From assembly GCA_037127255.1 (NCBI GenBank), contig JBANSL010000020.1, positions 50,319,098-50,383,097 of the forward strand: DNA of 64,000 nucleotides. Direction: 5' to 3'. Source of the DNA: Persicaria tinctoria. Taxonomy: Eukaryota; Streptophyta; Magnoliopsida; Caryophyllales; Polygonaceae. The translations under genes were made by a program, and so were the position numbers. Each line of letters opens with the position of its first letter. Position 1 is the stretch's first letter. Below, in pieces: positions 34,392 to 46,635 of this stretch. A model generated the notes under the pieces. The model was not told where the DNA came from, did no database searches, and saw only the letters and a list, made by a program, of their open reading frames with translations.

Positions 34392-34797
34392 AGACTTAAA
34401 GAGTACTCTAAAATAAAAACATGGGTTATTTTGGCAACTAACACATTATAAATATCTAATTAGCTAACTAGCACCCAAACAAAATTAATTAACTAACCTA
34501 GCACCCTTCCCAATTTAACTATCAAGGTCAACGCCGGTCAATGTTGACCGTTGACCGGTCAACGCTGGTCAACAATTTTTTATTTTTTATTTTTTTTTAT
34601 TACCAATGATGTCATTTTTTGTCGTTTTGATGCAATTTTTTTTTACATTTTATTTTCGCTTTAATGTCACTTTTCTAATAAAATGGTTTGATGACACTTT
34701 TTTAATATCACTTTTTTCAAATCTTGCTGATATTTTTTTATTTACTGTGATGCCACATTGACCATTGATGCCATTTTTTTTACCGTTGTCATCAGAT
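34392..34797. other. AT-rich sequence with GTCAACGC(T/C)GGTCAA words
   Basis: 34530-34575 is dense in TTGACC/GGTCAA words that can fold. The remainder is T-rich. No gene. Confidence 0.4.
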
Positions 34798-35262
34798 GTT
34801 TTCGTGATGCCATATTTTTTCAATGTAATGTTTTGATGACAATTTTTTCTTTAATGTGATGCAACTTTTTCAAATCAGTGTTTGATGCCATTTTTCTACT
34901 GTAATTATTTGATGCCATTTTTTTAATCAAATCGTTTGATGCCATTTTTTTTTAATTTAATCAATTATATATCGATATATTTCATCGATTCTACTTTTTA
35001 TTTACTGATGATGCCATATTTTTTGAAGGTAATGTTTTCGTGATGCCATATTTTTTCAAAGTAATGTTTTGATGACAATTTTTTCTTTAATGTGATGCAA
35101 CTTTTTCAAATCAGTGTTTTGATGCCATTTTTCTAATGTAATTATTTGATGCCATTTTTTTAATCAAATCGTTTGATGCCACTTTTTTTTTTTTTTAATT
35201 TAATCAATTATATATTGATATATTTTCATCGATTCTACTTTTTATTTACTGATGACACGTTT
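34798..35262. repeat. 236-bp tandem duplication of T-rich GATGCCA sequence
   Basis: 34798-35033 and 35034-35262 are near-identical copies starting GTTTTCGTGATGCCATATTT. Within each copy, TTTGATGCCATTTTT recurs every 30-40 bases, so this is a nested, satellite-like array. Similar shorter words extend left to about 34610. Confidence 0.85.
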
Positions 35263-35639
35263 GTGATTATACTTCATTGATGACATTTGTATCCAATAAC
35301 TCAGTCATCTCTTAACACAAGAGTCGTGCAACTCTTACCACAGAGGCGTGCAACTCTTACAACAGAGTCGTGCAACTCTTACATCGTATGTTGTGCAAAA
35401 TATATATATTTTTCCGCTTTTTTTTTTTCGTTTCAGAACTTTTTGTTTTGCAAAAATAACTTTACGTTGTGCACATATATGGACTGATCGAGTCGCACAT
35501 CCAGATCGCATATAAAAATATAGAAGAAGTGAATCATATAATAAAATACACATAGTTTTTTTCATTCTTATATTTAAGGGTTAATTTTTGTAATTTTACA
35601 AAAATTGCTATTTATGGGTTAATTTTTGTAATTTTGTAA

Positions 35640-36190
35640 AATATGCTTCTTCAACCTCAGAACCTCTGTACGCTCCTCGATAGCTCTTGCCGCCGGCCGC
35701 CGCTCGTCAATCCCTCGCTCCGGCCGCCGCTCCTGGATCCCTCGCTTCGGCCGATCGACCTCGCTCGCTTCGGACGCTCCGCCGCTCGTTCCCTCCCTCG
35801 CTCCCCCGCTCGCTCGTCACCGCCTCCTTCCCTCGCTCAGATCTGGACTCGCTCGCTCCGTCTCACTCGTCTTCAGCTCAGATCCAGCGCCTCCACACCA
35901 AATCCGGCGCTCCCTCACCAGATCCGCCCTCCTTGGCCACCAGTTCCGGCCATCCCGAGCCCAAATCCCGCCGATCCGACACCTAGCCCCCACCGACGAA
36001 GCCTCGCAAACTCCCTCCCGTCCTTGCACCGGCCCAGAAGCTTCGCCGAAGATCTCTGACCACCCATTCCGGCCACCTCTCACCAGATCCGAGTCGGATC
36101 CACCGCCCTCGCACATCGCCGAGCCGGATTCCTCACCGACCAGTTGTTGGAGGAGAAGTCCAGAATTATCGTGAGAGAGAGCTAACATGT
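35640..36190. other. GC-rich, pyrimidine-rich block (possible captured gene leader)
   Basis: Abrupt change from AT-rich surroundings to Ser/Pro/Arg-rich low-complexity frames open on both strands (35643-36059 plus, 35817-36188 minus). No domain is recognised. It looks like a plant gene's first exon or 5'UTR. Weakly similar inverted sequence, CTAATTAGCTAACTAGCACC near 34450 and its relative near 36250, surrounds it, so it may be cargo of a decayed element. Confidence 0.35.
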
Positions 36191-37701
36191 GGAGTGTTAG
36201 GAGGCTAATTTTTTTTAATAAGGTGTTATAAAGACCAATTTATTTTATTAGGGTGCTAATAACCTAATTGAATTAGGAAAAAGGTATATTCCAGCAAATT
36301 TTCTCTAAAAACATAGAGTAATGTATGTAGTTGTTTTTAAAAACGTGAAAAAAATAAGGCCGACCACCGACACCGGATAATTAATGATGATAATTAATTG
36401 TCAACGGTGTGACATATAATGAGTTAACACTTGGACCCATTAATTTTGTCCCACACGTACCCCTGTTTATTTGATGAGGTACCTAATTACAGTAATAACT
36501 AAGCAATGTACTATATCTACTGTATTTTATTGTTTATTATATATAGAGAATTACAATGTTATTTATTCTACACTTGTATACTTAATTATGTCACGGATCA
36601 TCTCAAAACACTTAGATTAGTGACCGATCAAAACAGCAGGAGTGCGTAGTGAGTAATACCTTTTCTAGGATCTAAAATATTTACTTTTTACAATTTAACA
36701 TGCTTTTAAAAAAAATAGTCTTTCTATCTTATATCTTAAGGGAATAGGGTAAGATCTTATATTGAAAAAGATATCCTATAAAAAATAAGCGATCTTAATT
36801 AGGAATCTAATTTAAAATTTAGTTAATCTATTTTAATTATATAAGGATGTTTTTTTTTCCTAAAACGAGAATCTTATCCCATGCCATTTGGACAATGACA
36901 TAGGATGGAAATTAAAATTGTACTTACAAAAAATATATAAATTATTCTAACAAATGATATATATATTTAAATCCAATAATCTAGATGCTGTGTAGTTTGA
37001 TTTTTCTAACCTATATATTTCATGGGTATTATAATCCTTAATTAATTTAAAAATATTTTAAATTTCTTAATTATTGTAGCTTTGTAAAAATTGTTTTTCT
37101 ATAGATTCCACCCATTTTAACCGGAGAATATTTCTTATACTACATAATTAAATAAGATTGTTTATTAAAAAATTTGACGTAGCATTAAAATTATAGATTA
37201 GAAAGATAGTTTAATTCGAATCCCTTGGAAATATGGAGTCGCTAATTCGATCGAATTAGAGTAAGATTAAAAAAAAAAGTTTAATTAATTAAAGTTGTAT
37301 AATTAAGTTAAAGGATGTATTAATATTGCATTGTACTATGGATCTAGCACTCTAGCAGCTAGTTGGGTTGAACTTTATCCACTCCCTATCAAAGTATATA
37401 CTAAATGCCAAATGCCAACTTTCATAGATCCTACATATTGAATAGTTGTTGTAGTGGTGGTCGAGTTGGCATGACTGCATGGGTTATAACTTATGGTGCT
37501 ACATTTTATGAAATCCTCATCATTAATTATACTGTATACTGTAGTTTCGTTAAAATGTTTTATTCCTTCTTACATGTCAGATCATCTCTTTTTTTTTTCT
37601 TTTTTTTTTTAAATGATTGTATATAAAGATTTATAAATAAATATAGATTATATAATAATACTTTGAATTAAACTTGTTGAGTAGGGGAAAGATGAAAATC
37701 A
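36191..37701. other. AT-rich spacer
   Basis: About 1.5 kb without gene, RNA or complete element that I can support. Confidence 0.5.
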
Positions 37702-38450
37702 ATTAAAAAAGGGAAAATTGTATAAAAGAGCACGAACTTTAGGCATAGTTGCACTAAGTGACACGAACTTAAGAAAATACAAAAATAATCACCAACTTTG
37801 GGGTTTAGTTGCGGTCGGTGGCACGTACCCCCTATCTCGCTAATGTGGACTAGTGGGGTGCTTTGCTTACATGGAATTTTTTTTAATTAAAAAGACATAT
37901 ATATAACGAGATATGGATTAATGAGAATGCTTAGATGATTTTTTTTAAAATTAAAAGACATAAAAGATGTGTCCAGATTATGAAACTAGCTAGGTTCCAA
38001 TTTTATTTTTATTTCATGTAATTCCAAATCAAAGATAATTGTGCCAAATATAACATTTGGAAATTAAAATTTGGTATTAGCTAGTTATATTAATTTGCAA
38101 ATGTTATATTTGTCACAATTATCTTTGATTTGGAAGTACGTACATGAAATAAAAAATAAAAATGGAACTAGCTAGTTTCATAATTTGGGCACATCTTTTA
38201 TGTCTTATAATTTAAAAAAAATGCATGTAAGCATTCCCACTAATTCATATCTCGCTATATTCTTTTTTAATTAAAAAAATTCCATGTAAGCATCCCCACT
38301 AGTCCATATTCGCGAGATATGGGGTATGTGCCACTGACTGCAACTAAACCCAAAAGTTGGTGATTATTTTTGCATTTTTATAAGTTTGTGTCACTGAGTG
38401 CAACCACCCCTAAAGTTCGTGTTATTTTATGCAATTTGCCCAATAAAAAA
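37702..38450. mobile_element. Full-length fold-back MITE, Mutator-like (body 37711-38441)
   Basis: The whole 731 bp is one imperfect palindrome. Left end GGGAAAATTGTATAAAAGAG, right end TTATTTTATGCAATTTGCCC. The 9-bp flanks ATTAAAAAA (37702-37710) and AATAAAAAA (38442-38450) differ at one position and fit a Mutator-type duplication. The arms stay complementary into the centre (for example ACAATTATCTTTGATTTGGA opposite TCCAAATCAAAGATAATTGT). The transcript would form a hairpin of roughly 350 bp per arm. No coding capacity. Confidence 0.85.
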
Positions 38451-38610
38451 TATGAGGAAAAAAATGATTGGTTGAAAATAGGAGGATTAAGGTGGATGTG
38501 ATGACGAAAATTTTTCTATTCTAATATTTTATATAGATGAAATAAATTAATAAGATTTAAAAATATATTATTAATAATTTAAAAAAGTTTTAACTATTGA
38601 GATAAGAGAA

Positions 38611-38837
38611 TACTACTTCCGTCCAAAAATACATTGCCTTTACTGTTCACGCACGCATTTTTAAAAAGGTAAAAATTATATAAAATGTTAACTTTTTTAT
38701 TAATTTTTTTTAATAATTACAAACTTATTGATAATAAGTCTGTAATTATTAAAAAAATTAATATTTTATATAGTTTTTAACTCCTAAAAAAACGTGCATA
38801 AATAGTAAAAGTCCATTATTTTTGGACGGAGAGAGTA
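38611..38837. mobile_element. Stowaway-like MITE
   Basis: Ends TACTACTTCCGTCCAAAAAT and ATTTTTGGACGGAGAGAGTA are inverted repeats with TA borders. AT-rich fold-back core. Confidence 0.85.
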
Positions 38838-39179
38838 TGAATCAACTAAAGCAATCTCCTTATCAATCCAACTGTATATGTCTGTATTTTGTAATCAATT
38901 GACAGCCATATAGTAACATACTGTATTAATTACATGTACCGAATATCCAGCCCTTCAATTCAAAAGTGCTCTTTTTGACATTTTTGTTGTGTTTTATTGT
39001 TGCTGCAATCGAATATTATAATTGATATGTGCAATTAAGGATAATCGTGATTGAGAAGAAAGAAAGGCAAAACATAAGTAGTACTCTATCTTTGTTTTTG
39101 TTTATACATACTGATTTTTCTATACAAACTTCAGATTTTTTCCCCATTTTTTATTGGTCTTTGAATTTTGAGTAGGAAA

Positions 39180-39706
39180 GATTTCCTTATCAATAAACGC
39201 CACGAAAGGCAGCATTAGCTAAACTTGTTTTTGCTTGGTGGTCATACATTCTAAACCAACACGTGTTTAGGCTTGCACTAACTCTTCAAGGGACGTCGCC
39301 TTACATCTTATTAAAACTCACGAGATAAACTGGAGTAACACTCTTTGCTATGAAAGCACCCTTGACGAAGATACCCCACCTCAATCGCGCAGACTCAACC
39401 AATCTAAAAAGAAGAAAAAAGATCGCCAGATTTCATGGCGAAAACCGCCGGGTGGTACTTTCAAGTTTCAAACTTAACTTTGACCGATCAATAATCGCAA
39501 ATAACGTCAGCACGGTAAGTGTGGTTATAAGGGACTGGAATGAAAACCCGATACATATAGCATATCAAAAGCTCGTCAGAAAAAACGCTCTCAAAGCGGA
39601 GGCTCTTGCCCTAGAACTTGGGGTACAACACGCTATTGAACTCTATATTGATAAAATCCAGATTAAAGGAGATTCCAACATCATCATAAACCACTGTAAT
39701 CAGTAA
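39180..39706 (+). pseudogene. LINE-type RNase H fragment
   Basis: The plus strand from 39350 reads SFKLNFDRSIIANNVSTVSV, VIRDWNENPIHIAYQKLVRK, NALKAEALALELGVQHA and IDKIQIKGDSNIIINHCNQ, ending in TAA. This is the front two thirds of the plant LINE RVT_3/RNase H domain, with the first Asp of the active site (NFD) present. Upstream, 39200-39340 looks like the decayed linker before RNase H. Everything after the second acidic motif is missing. Confidence 0.75.
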
Positions 39707-39709
39707 TCC

Positions 39710-40140
39710 ACTTCATTTGGAAGTTGAGCCACAGGAAGACGAGAAGCGAGACAGAATAGAAAGATGAGAGTGAAGAGCGGAGCACTGCAACCGAAGGGAT
39801 GAGAGTGGAGAGAAGAGGAGAGTCGCAACAAAGAGATAAGAGCAGCCAGAGAAGAGATTCGAAATCAAGATCGACAATGGAGGTCTCTAATCTACCAAGG
39901 AGAGAGATGAGAGTAGATCGAGACAGATGGGAAATTTCAAATTTCAGAAGCGGCGGCCAAAGGAGAGACGAGCGGAGCAGTTCCGACAGCCAGATGAGAG
40001 ATTGGCTGGAGGAGAGATTGGCGGAGAGACGAGGAGACCAAAAGAGGGACGAGAGCGCCCAGCGGGATCGAGCTAGAGACGACGAGATGGGAGGCGGCCG
40101 TTGTGGGTTTGGGGGAGGATAGGGTGAAATTAAAAGAGGG
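39710..40140. other. Purine-rich block
   Basis: GA-rich on plus, so CT-rich on minus. The plus frame 39799-40122 is Arg/Glu/Asp low complexity. On the minus strand it resembles a plant 5' leader. No gene could be supported. Confidence 0.35.
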
Positions 40141-40767
40141 GCAAACTTAGTATTATGAAAAAAAATTGGACATTTACTAGTAAAGCCAAAACCCTAGGAC
40201 AATTTCGAAATGGGCTATTGTCAAAGGTCTTTGAGTCAAATATTTTCAATTTTTAACACGTTTTTTAAAAAACTAAAAACTAGCAAAGTATTAAATTTTT
40301 TTATTAATTTTTTAAAATATTGCTATGCGTATTATTAATAAATACAGTATAATATTATTTTATAATTTTTTTTATAATTTGTCAACTTTTTAACTCGTTA
40401 AAAAGAGAAACGATTTATATAAAATATAAGTAGTACAAAACAATGAATCATGCATGGTCATCTAATTTCCAACAACAAAAATAAAAATAAAAATATCATG
40501 GGCAGTGGGCATCTATGGTTTTGCCATTTTTGGGTATTTTAAACCATGGCCCCCATCTATGACAGATTTGTATGGACTTGCTCTGCATGTGCATAAAATT
40601 TGTAAACAATCTCGACCGGAAACTATTTCTTTAATCTTGGGAGTGTTGAACATGACCACCGACTCAGTGAAGATGCCGTGAAGTTGAACTGTAAGACTAT
40701 CCAATTGAAATGCATCAACTCTAAAAAATAATTAAAAATGGTTAAAAATATTTAAATCTAAATCATT

Positions 40768-41007
40768 TACTCCCTCCGTTTCCTTTTAATTGTCGTTTTA
40801 CTATTCATGCACGTTTTTTAAGGTGTGAAAAACTATATGAAATAATAATTTTTTAAAATATTTTTTTCGATAATCTCATACTTATTGGTGATAAGTATCA
40901 TATTATTAAAAAATATTATTAAAATATTAATATTTAATATAGTTTTTATCGTTCTAAAACTACGTGCATGATTTGAAAAAGTCACTTAAAAGGAAACGGA
41001 GGGAGTA
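40768..41007. mobile_element. Stowaway-like MITE
   Basis: Ends TACTCCCTCCGTTTCCTTTT and AAAAGGAAACGGAGGGAGTA are a perfect 20-bp inverted repeat with TA borders, so this is a young copy. Confidence 0.9.
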
Positions 41008-41485
41008 TTTAGAATCAACTCCATTGAATACAAAATGTCACTTCTAAATCAATCAGCGTGTCTTGACCAAAAAAAATCAATCAGCGTGTGCTTTGCATAG
41101 ATTCCTACAAACTCTAATTTGAATCCCGATCCGAACTTCCTTGCTTTGAACCACTGCCTCAACCCGGGTACGACCCATATTTACACGGGTCAGGCCGACA
41201 TTGACCCATATAGTACGATCTTATAAGATTTTGTGAATATTGTAAGAGAAAATTTGGCGCCCCAATTTTGTCCCCTAACTCCGTCAAATTGGGGTATTGT
41301 CCACCTAAATTTTTTTGGACAAAATTGTCCTTCCATATATAAGGCTTTATGCTGTAAACCACTCTCTCTCTCCCCATTCCGTTCTTCTGTTCGCGTGTGT
41401 GAGACGATTCACTCTCTCTTCTCTCCATCTTCATCGAAGCTATTGTTGCAGTTGAAACCGGCAGTTCCTTTTCGATTCTGTTTCA

Positions 41486-44400
41486 ATGGCAGAGAACAAA
41501 GTCTCCGACGACATTGAGGGACCTGCTTTTGCTGCAATCGACGATAAACATGCAAGCGATCCTTCAAATGGCAGTGTGTTTTTTGTGTTTATAGTTTTAT
41601 ACCTGTTTTGAAGTTGAATCCGACATTTCTCTTCTATTTTTGTTGAATTTCAGAGAACAAGGACTCCGATGAGATGGAGGCAGTTGATGTTGCTGCGATT
41701 GACAGTAAAGCTGCAAGCGATTCGTCAGATGACGGTTTGTATTTTGTGTTTATGTCTTTTATGCATGTTTTTCGTTTCCCCCCCTTATTATTGTGTTTGA
41801 TATCTAATGTGGCTGATTTGCAGTGACGAAAAGTTCTTCGGAGAAGGTTCCTTCAGTTGAAGGTAGCAGTTCATCCGGTTCCTCAAGCAGAGGTGTGTTG
41901 TTATTGTTCTAAGGTTTTATGTTCATGTTTTTTCAGGCTTTTGTTGTGTTTTTCTATCAAATGTATACATGCATTTGGTATTGTTTCTTTGATTTTTATC
42001 ATAAATGTCTATTTCAGCATAATCTGTAAAATACCTATTTCAGCAGATTTTGTTATTCATGCTGAAACTGTTGTTGCGTATTCTTTGTGTGTGTTTTTTA
42101 GATGATAATGCCTCTGCAAGTGATATTCAAGAATATAAATGTCAATTTGATGTGAGTATATTTTTTTTTCATACCTTATTTCCCTTTTTGTGTGTTTTTA
42201 TGTTTATTCATGCTTATGAATGTGTCTTTTTAACAGAGATTGAAGTATTGCATTCCTGTAAAGGCTAAATTTTGTGCAAAATCCAATGTTTACTGTGCTC
42301 CAGATGTCTGTGATGTTATAGAGGAACATCTGTCTAAATCTGATTTTGAGTTGTTGAGGAGAAGTTGCTTTGGATGGGTTTTTGTTCAAAGAAATAAGAT
42401 GAAACTTAATTTTCAGCTGATTCATCAAATGATGCTTCGTATGATTAAGAGTGATAAGCTACATGAATTGTGGTTTAAGGTTGATGGTCTTGTTGCTCAG
42501 TTCTCTTTGGTAGAGTTTCATGCAATTACAGGGCTTCCTGTTATAGATACTTTAGTTAAACCACCTGGGAAATTTGCGTGATCTTATTTTCTTAGGGAGA
42601 ATCAGTCAAAGTGTACGTACGATGAGTTGTTGGAGGCATTTAAAAGATGTAGAAAATCGTCTCCAAAGAAGCTTCAGATGGCAAAGTTGTTGATTATCGA
42701 GAAAATGTTATTGTTCAAGCGTTCAAAAAGTGTTACGAAAAATTATGCTGCTCTTGTATGCAATCCAGCGAAATGTGAAATGTATCCATGGGGGAGATTG
42801 TCTTATTCTTTGGTGGTGAAGTCTTTAAAGAAGGTTCTGCTTTGTGATCGATCAGATCCGAGACCATCATATGAATTATTTGGATATATTTAGGCTTTTC
42901 AGGTAATTAATTTCATGCATATATGTCTCAGCATTTGTTTGTTTCAGCATTTGTGTTTCAGCAATGTTTGTGTTTCAGCATCTGTTTGTTTGGTTATATT
43001 TATAGGCTTGGATACTGGAGGCTTTCCCGGTGCTTTTTGATAAGTTTCTTTGCGATTTAAAGATACGTGCGGGTGATCCATACTCTCTTCGTTGGGAGTG
43101 TAAGTTACGTCATACTTATATTGAAGCGCAAGAGTTGTTTGATGGTGACCTGGTATTATTTTTTTCTCAGCTCTATCTTGCTACAATCTTTTTTTTATTA
43201 GGTTCATTTTTATAATTTCAACTGTCTTATTGTGTGTTAATTTTGTTGGTTGTGTAGGCGCCCATGTTCCCAACTTTTGGCGAGTTTGCAAGGTCCCTAG
43301 GGGTGATCTTTAAAGATGAAGTTGCTCACTCCATTCTTGATCACATAGCTGAACCTGTATTTTCACAACATGAGGAAGATAAGTTGTATGATTGTTGGAG
43401 ACTTAGGAGAAAAGCATATGGGAGACGGTTTAATTGCTTTGCAGAAGGTGATTTATCATTGGATACACCTTCTGCTGAAACCCAAGGTGAAGAACAACAA
43501 GAAGTCAATGAAGAGTCAGGTGGGAATGAAAGTGGAGGTGCTGCAGGTTCGAAGAAGCGAAAGTCTGCGAGTAAAGTCCTATCATTGGTGAAGAAACAGA
43601 AGATTGAAACAAGCAAACCTACCACATCGAGGAGGGGTCGGTCTGCTGGTGTAGTTTCTGCTAAACAAGCTGATGTCATTTCTAAACCACCCTGTGAAAT
43701 TGGTTCTACTAAAAAAAAGAAGATAAGGGGTAAGAAAATTTCAGCTGCAAAGAAACCATCAACCATTGAAGATGCAATCGCGAGACCTAGATTTGTATTT
43801 CGCAAGAGAGGTAATTCTGCTTCCGAAGATTCCAGTGATTTGTTTATGCCAATTGAAGTTGCATGTCCATCTTTTCATCGAGTTGCTGAAACTGGATTGA
43901 GGCCGCCCATTGAAGTTGCACATGCAAAGGATTATTTGTTATTTAAGGATGGGAATGATGATGTTAATGATAGAGTAGCAGGGGGTTCTGGGGGGGCTGT
44001 GGCTCAAGGAGGGGAGGATGCAATGAATGTTGAAACTGATGAATACTTAAACAATGAAGGGACTGAGAACGTTGTTATGGGATCTGTCAAAGATGATCAC
44101 TTGAAAGGAGCGGGAAAGAATGTGGTTGGTGCTCAGACTGATGATTTCAGCAAACAAGGGGGACATCCTAGCTGGTTGAAAGAAATACAGATGTGGTTAG
44201 ATAAGCTTGAAGAGTTGTCTCAAAGAGTTTCTGATTTGGTTGCGAGGGTGGAGATGCTTGAGGAACGTTTGTCTGGATGTTTAAAATTGGTGGCTGTTGT
44301 TGATGATCTGTTGAAGAAGGTAGATTCCTTAGAAAATAAGTTTACAATGCAAGAGTCAATGTAGTTTAAGACCCAGTCATCCAATGTTGTACCTTGTGAC

Positions 44401-46170
44401 CCAGTGATTTCAAAGGTTGTGAATGATGTGTTGGATGAAATTCGGGAAGAGGCACCTACTGAGATTCTAGGTCAACCAATTGGTACAAATGTTTCAACAT
44501 CTGTGAATGAGGTTATACCTATTACACTTGTTGAAGAGCAGAGGTCATTAGATTCATCTTCAGGACAGGTATTTGCTGTTGACTTAGGGCGTGACTCTGA
44601 TGTTGATTTGAAGGGTGGAGAACAGTGTTTAGATGATCGCATTTATGGCGAGTTGGGGAAGGTGGTGGGTGGTCCTGAAGTCAAGGTTGCTGGAACTGAA
44701 GTTGCTGAAACTAAAGTTGCTGAAACCAAGGTTAATGAAATAGAAGATGTTGAAACCAAAGTTGATGGAATAGAAGATGCTGAAATGGTTGATGCTGAAT
44801 CTGTATCAACTCATGGCCAAGTAGTCAACGATGGTGATGAACCTGCATGTTTTGAAAGTGAAGAAGGTGGTGCTGATGCAACAAAAGATGCTACAAGCAA
44901 AGATGCTGCTGGTGATTTAATGACCCCACCCCCTGGAAAAACAATACATGTAAGTGATGGCGAAGGTGATGATGACAACTTGGTGAAGCAGACACGCACT
45001 CAGTGGGATACAATTTCCAAAGATCCTAAATGTGTGTAAGAAATTGAAGATTTCAGGCGTTCAAAGCGTCTTCCAAAAGCAAGTAGTTTTCTGTTGAGCC
45101 CATTTGTTGCTGAAAAGGTAAGGATCCCGAAGCATGTTGAAAAAAAATCATTGCTCAGCAAGGTTGATCATGACTTCATGTATGAATGTTATAAAGGCTC
45201 AAGGTATGTCCATCTTAATTTTTCATGTGTTTTTCGAGTGCTCTAGCAATATCTATATATTCTGACCTGGATTTTTCAGTACTTTTAATGGGTGTTAGAA
45301 AAGAGAAGTCATTTTTTAGAAACATTGTTATGAAGTATGGTTGGCTTGATATAGATGCAAGTATGCTGAAACTGTTTTTCTTTTTAGCATCTTTTCGAGT
45401 AATGTAACTATATATGTATTTCTGTTATTATGATTTTCTTTAAACAAATACCTTACACTGTTTACTGTTTCAGCACCTTGAAGCTGGACTGGTTCACATG
45501 AGGAAGAGAGTCAGTGAGGATCCTAGTAGCTTTGAAGGCATTGTCGTGATGGATCCTATTTTTCATGAGAAGTATCTCCCAGAATGCACGTCATCTTATG
45601 AAGAAACAATCCATGTTGAACAATTCACTACTAGCTACTTCCTGGGCTTATATCCTAGCGATTATCCCAAGAGTTAGGTGTCTGCAAAAAAGGTTTACAC
45701 CCCTTTTAACATAAACAATGAACACTGGGAGATAGATCTTGTTGAAAAGGTTATAAATGCCAATTACTTCAACCACTACATTGTGTCTACTGAAAAGCTT
45801 GTTGATCATCTGCGCGCTTTGGCTGAGTGGTTGCCAATTCATTTGGATAAGGCTGGTGCGATCCCAAATTTTCAACCGTCTACATTCCACATTAACAAGG
45901 TCCCTGATCTAGTGCATGATACAACTGGGTATGGAAACCTACATTTATAATGTTTTTAAAGTCATTTAGAAGCATTTTGTTGTTGTGCTTGATATTACTA
46001 TGTTTTGTTTCATTTTTTGCAGCGTATCTTGTGGGGTCTTTGCACTCAAAGCAACTGAAGCACTGGTGTTTGGGGGAGATGTCAAGAAGTTTACCAATGA
46101 AAGAATCTTTCGATACCGAGAACTTATGGTCTCAGACTTGATTCAAGAGAGATGGAGCTTTAAATTCTAG
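41486..46170 (+). pseudogene. DUF1985 + Ulp1-type cysteine peptidase gene, decayed
   Basis: About ten plus-strand exons. Small acidic exons: 41486-41573, 41654-41734, 41824-41892 and 42102-42151. DUF1985 region 42237-42902 and 43006-43152: LHELWFKVDGLVAQFSLVEF, HAITGLPV and AALVCNPAKCEMYPWGRLSY. A long Lys/Ser/Glu-rich linker with a Leu-heptad stretch (LDKLEELSQRVSDLVARVEM) is at 43258-45203. The Ulp1/C48 peptidase part is at 45474-46170: His in NNEHWEIDL and Cys in SCGVFALKATEALV. In-frame stops occur at 42579, 42891, 44362, 45037 and 45676, with two more near 45300. Plant genes of this class are usually carried by Mutator-like (MULE) elements, where the peptidase role is unknown. I see no clear terminal repeats here. 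The first two exons look like duplicates of one another (ENKVSDDIEG.. and ENKDSDEMEA..). Confidence 0.8.
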
Positions 46171-46553
46171 TTAATAGCATCTTGTGTGTAACACCATCTA
46201 TCAGATTTAGGGATTTCAAGACATTCTAATGTAGATGTAGTTTAGATGTATTTTCGGAGAATATTCTGGACAACTGATGTTTTTTTGTAGCATTTTGGAT
46301 GTATTTTCAATGGCACTATTTGAAGCCAGTGAAATTGACATTTATCTAATGGTTTAATGTAAATTGTGCCAGTAATCCTGTTTCAGCATTGTTTTAAGCA
46401 AGTTTGTTTCAGCAAATATTTCATTCGGAAACAGAGAGGATTGTATAGATTAAAGTTTCAGAATAGCAATAAAATGAAATGTTAACTTGTAACCATAAGA
46501 ACCAAAAAATCCAATGTATCACATTAGAACCATATATGTTTGCTGAAACAGTT
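46171..46553. other. 3' flank of the DUF1985/Ulp1 pseudogene
   Basis: Probable 3'UTR. TGTTTCAGCA-type words recur here and in several introns of the gene. No other gene. Confidence 0.4.
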
Positions 46554-46635
46554 TACTCCATCCGTTCTATTATATTTGTCATTTAAAAAGCGTGTCAAAA
46601 AGTCAATGGACTTATATTTTCGAACGGATGGAGTA
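46554..46635. mobile_element. Very short Stowaway-like MITE (82 bp)
   Basis: Ends TACTCCATCCGTTCTATTAT and TTTCGAACGGATGGAGTA are inverted repeats with TA borders. The internal part is largely deleted. Confidence 0.75.

Noticed and set aside
35643..36059. 138-residue Pro/Ser/Leu-rich frame
   Set aside because: GC-rich low-complexity sequence open on both strands. No domain, splice or upstream support.
39799..40122. 107-residue Arg/Asp/Glu-rich frame
   Set aside because: Purine-rich simple composition with no recognisable family.
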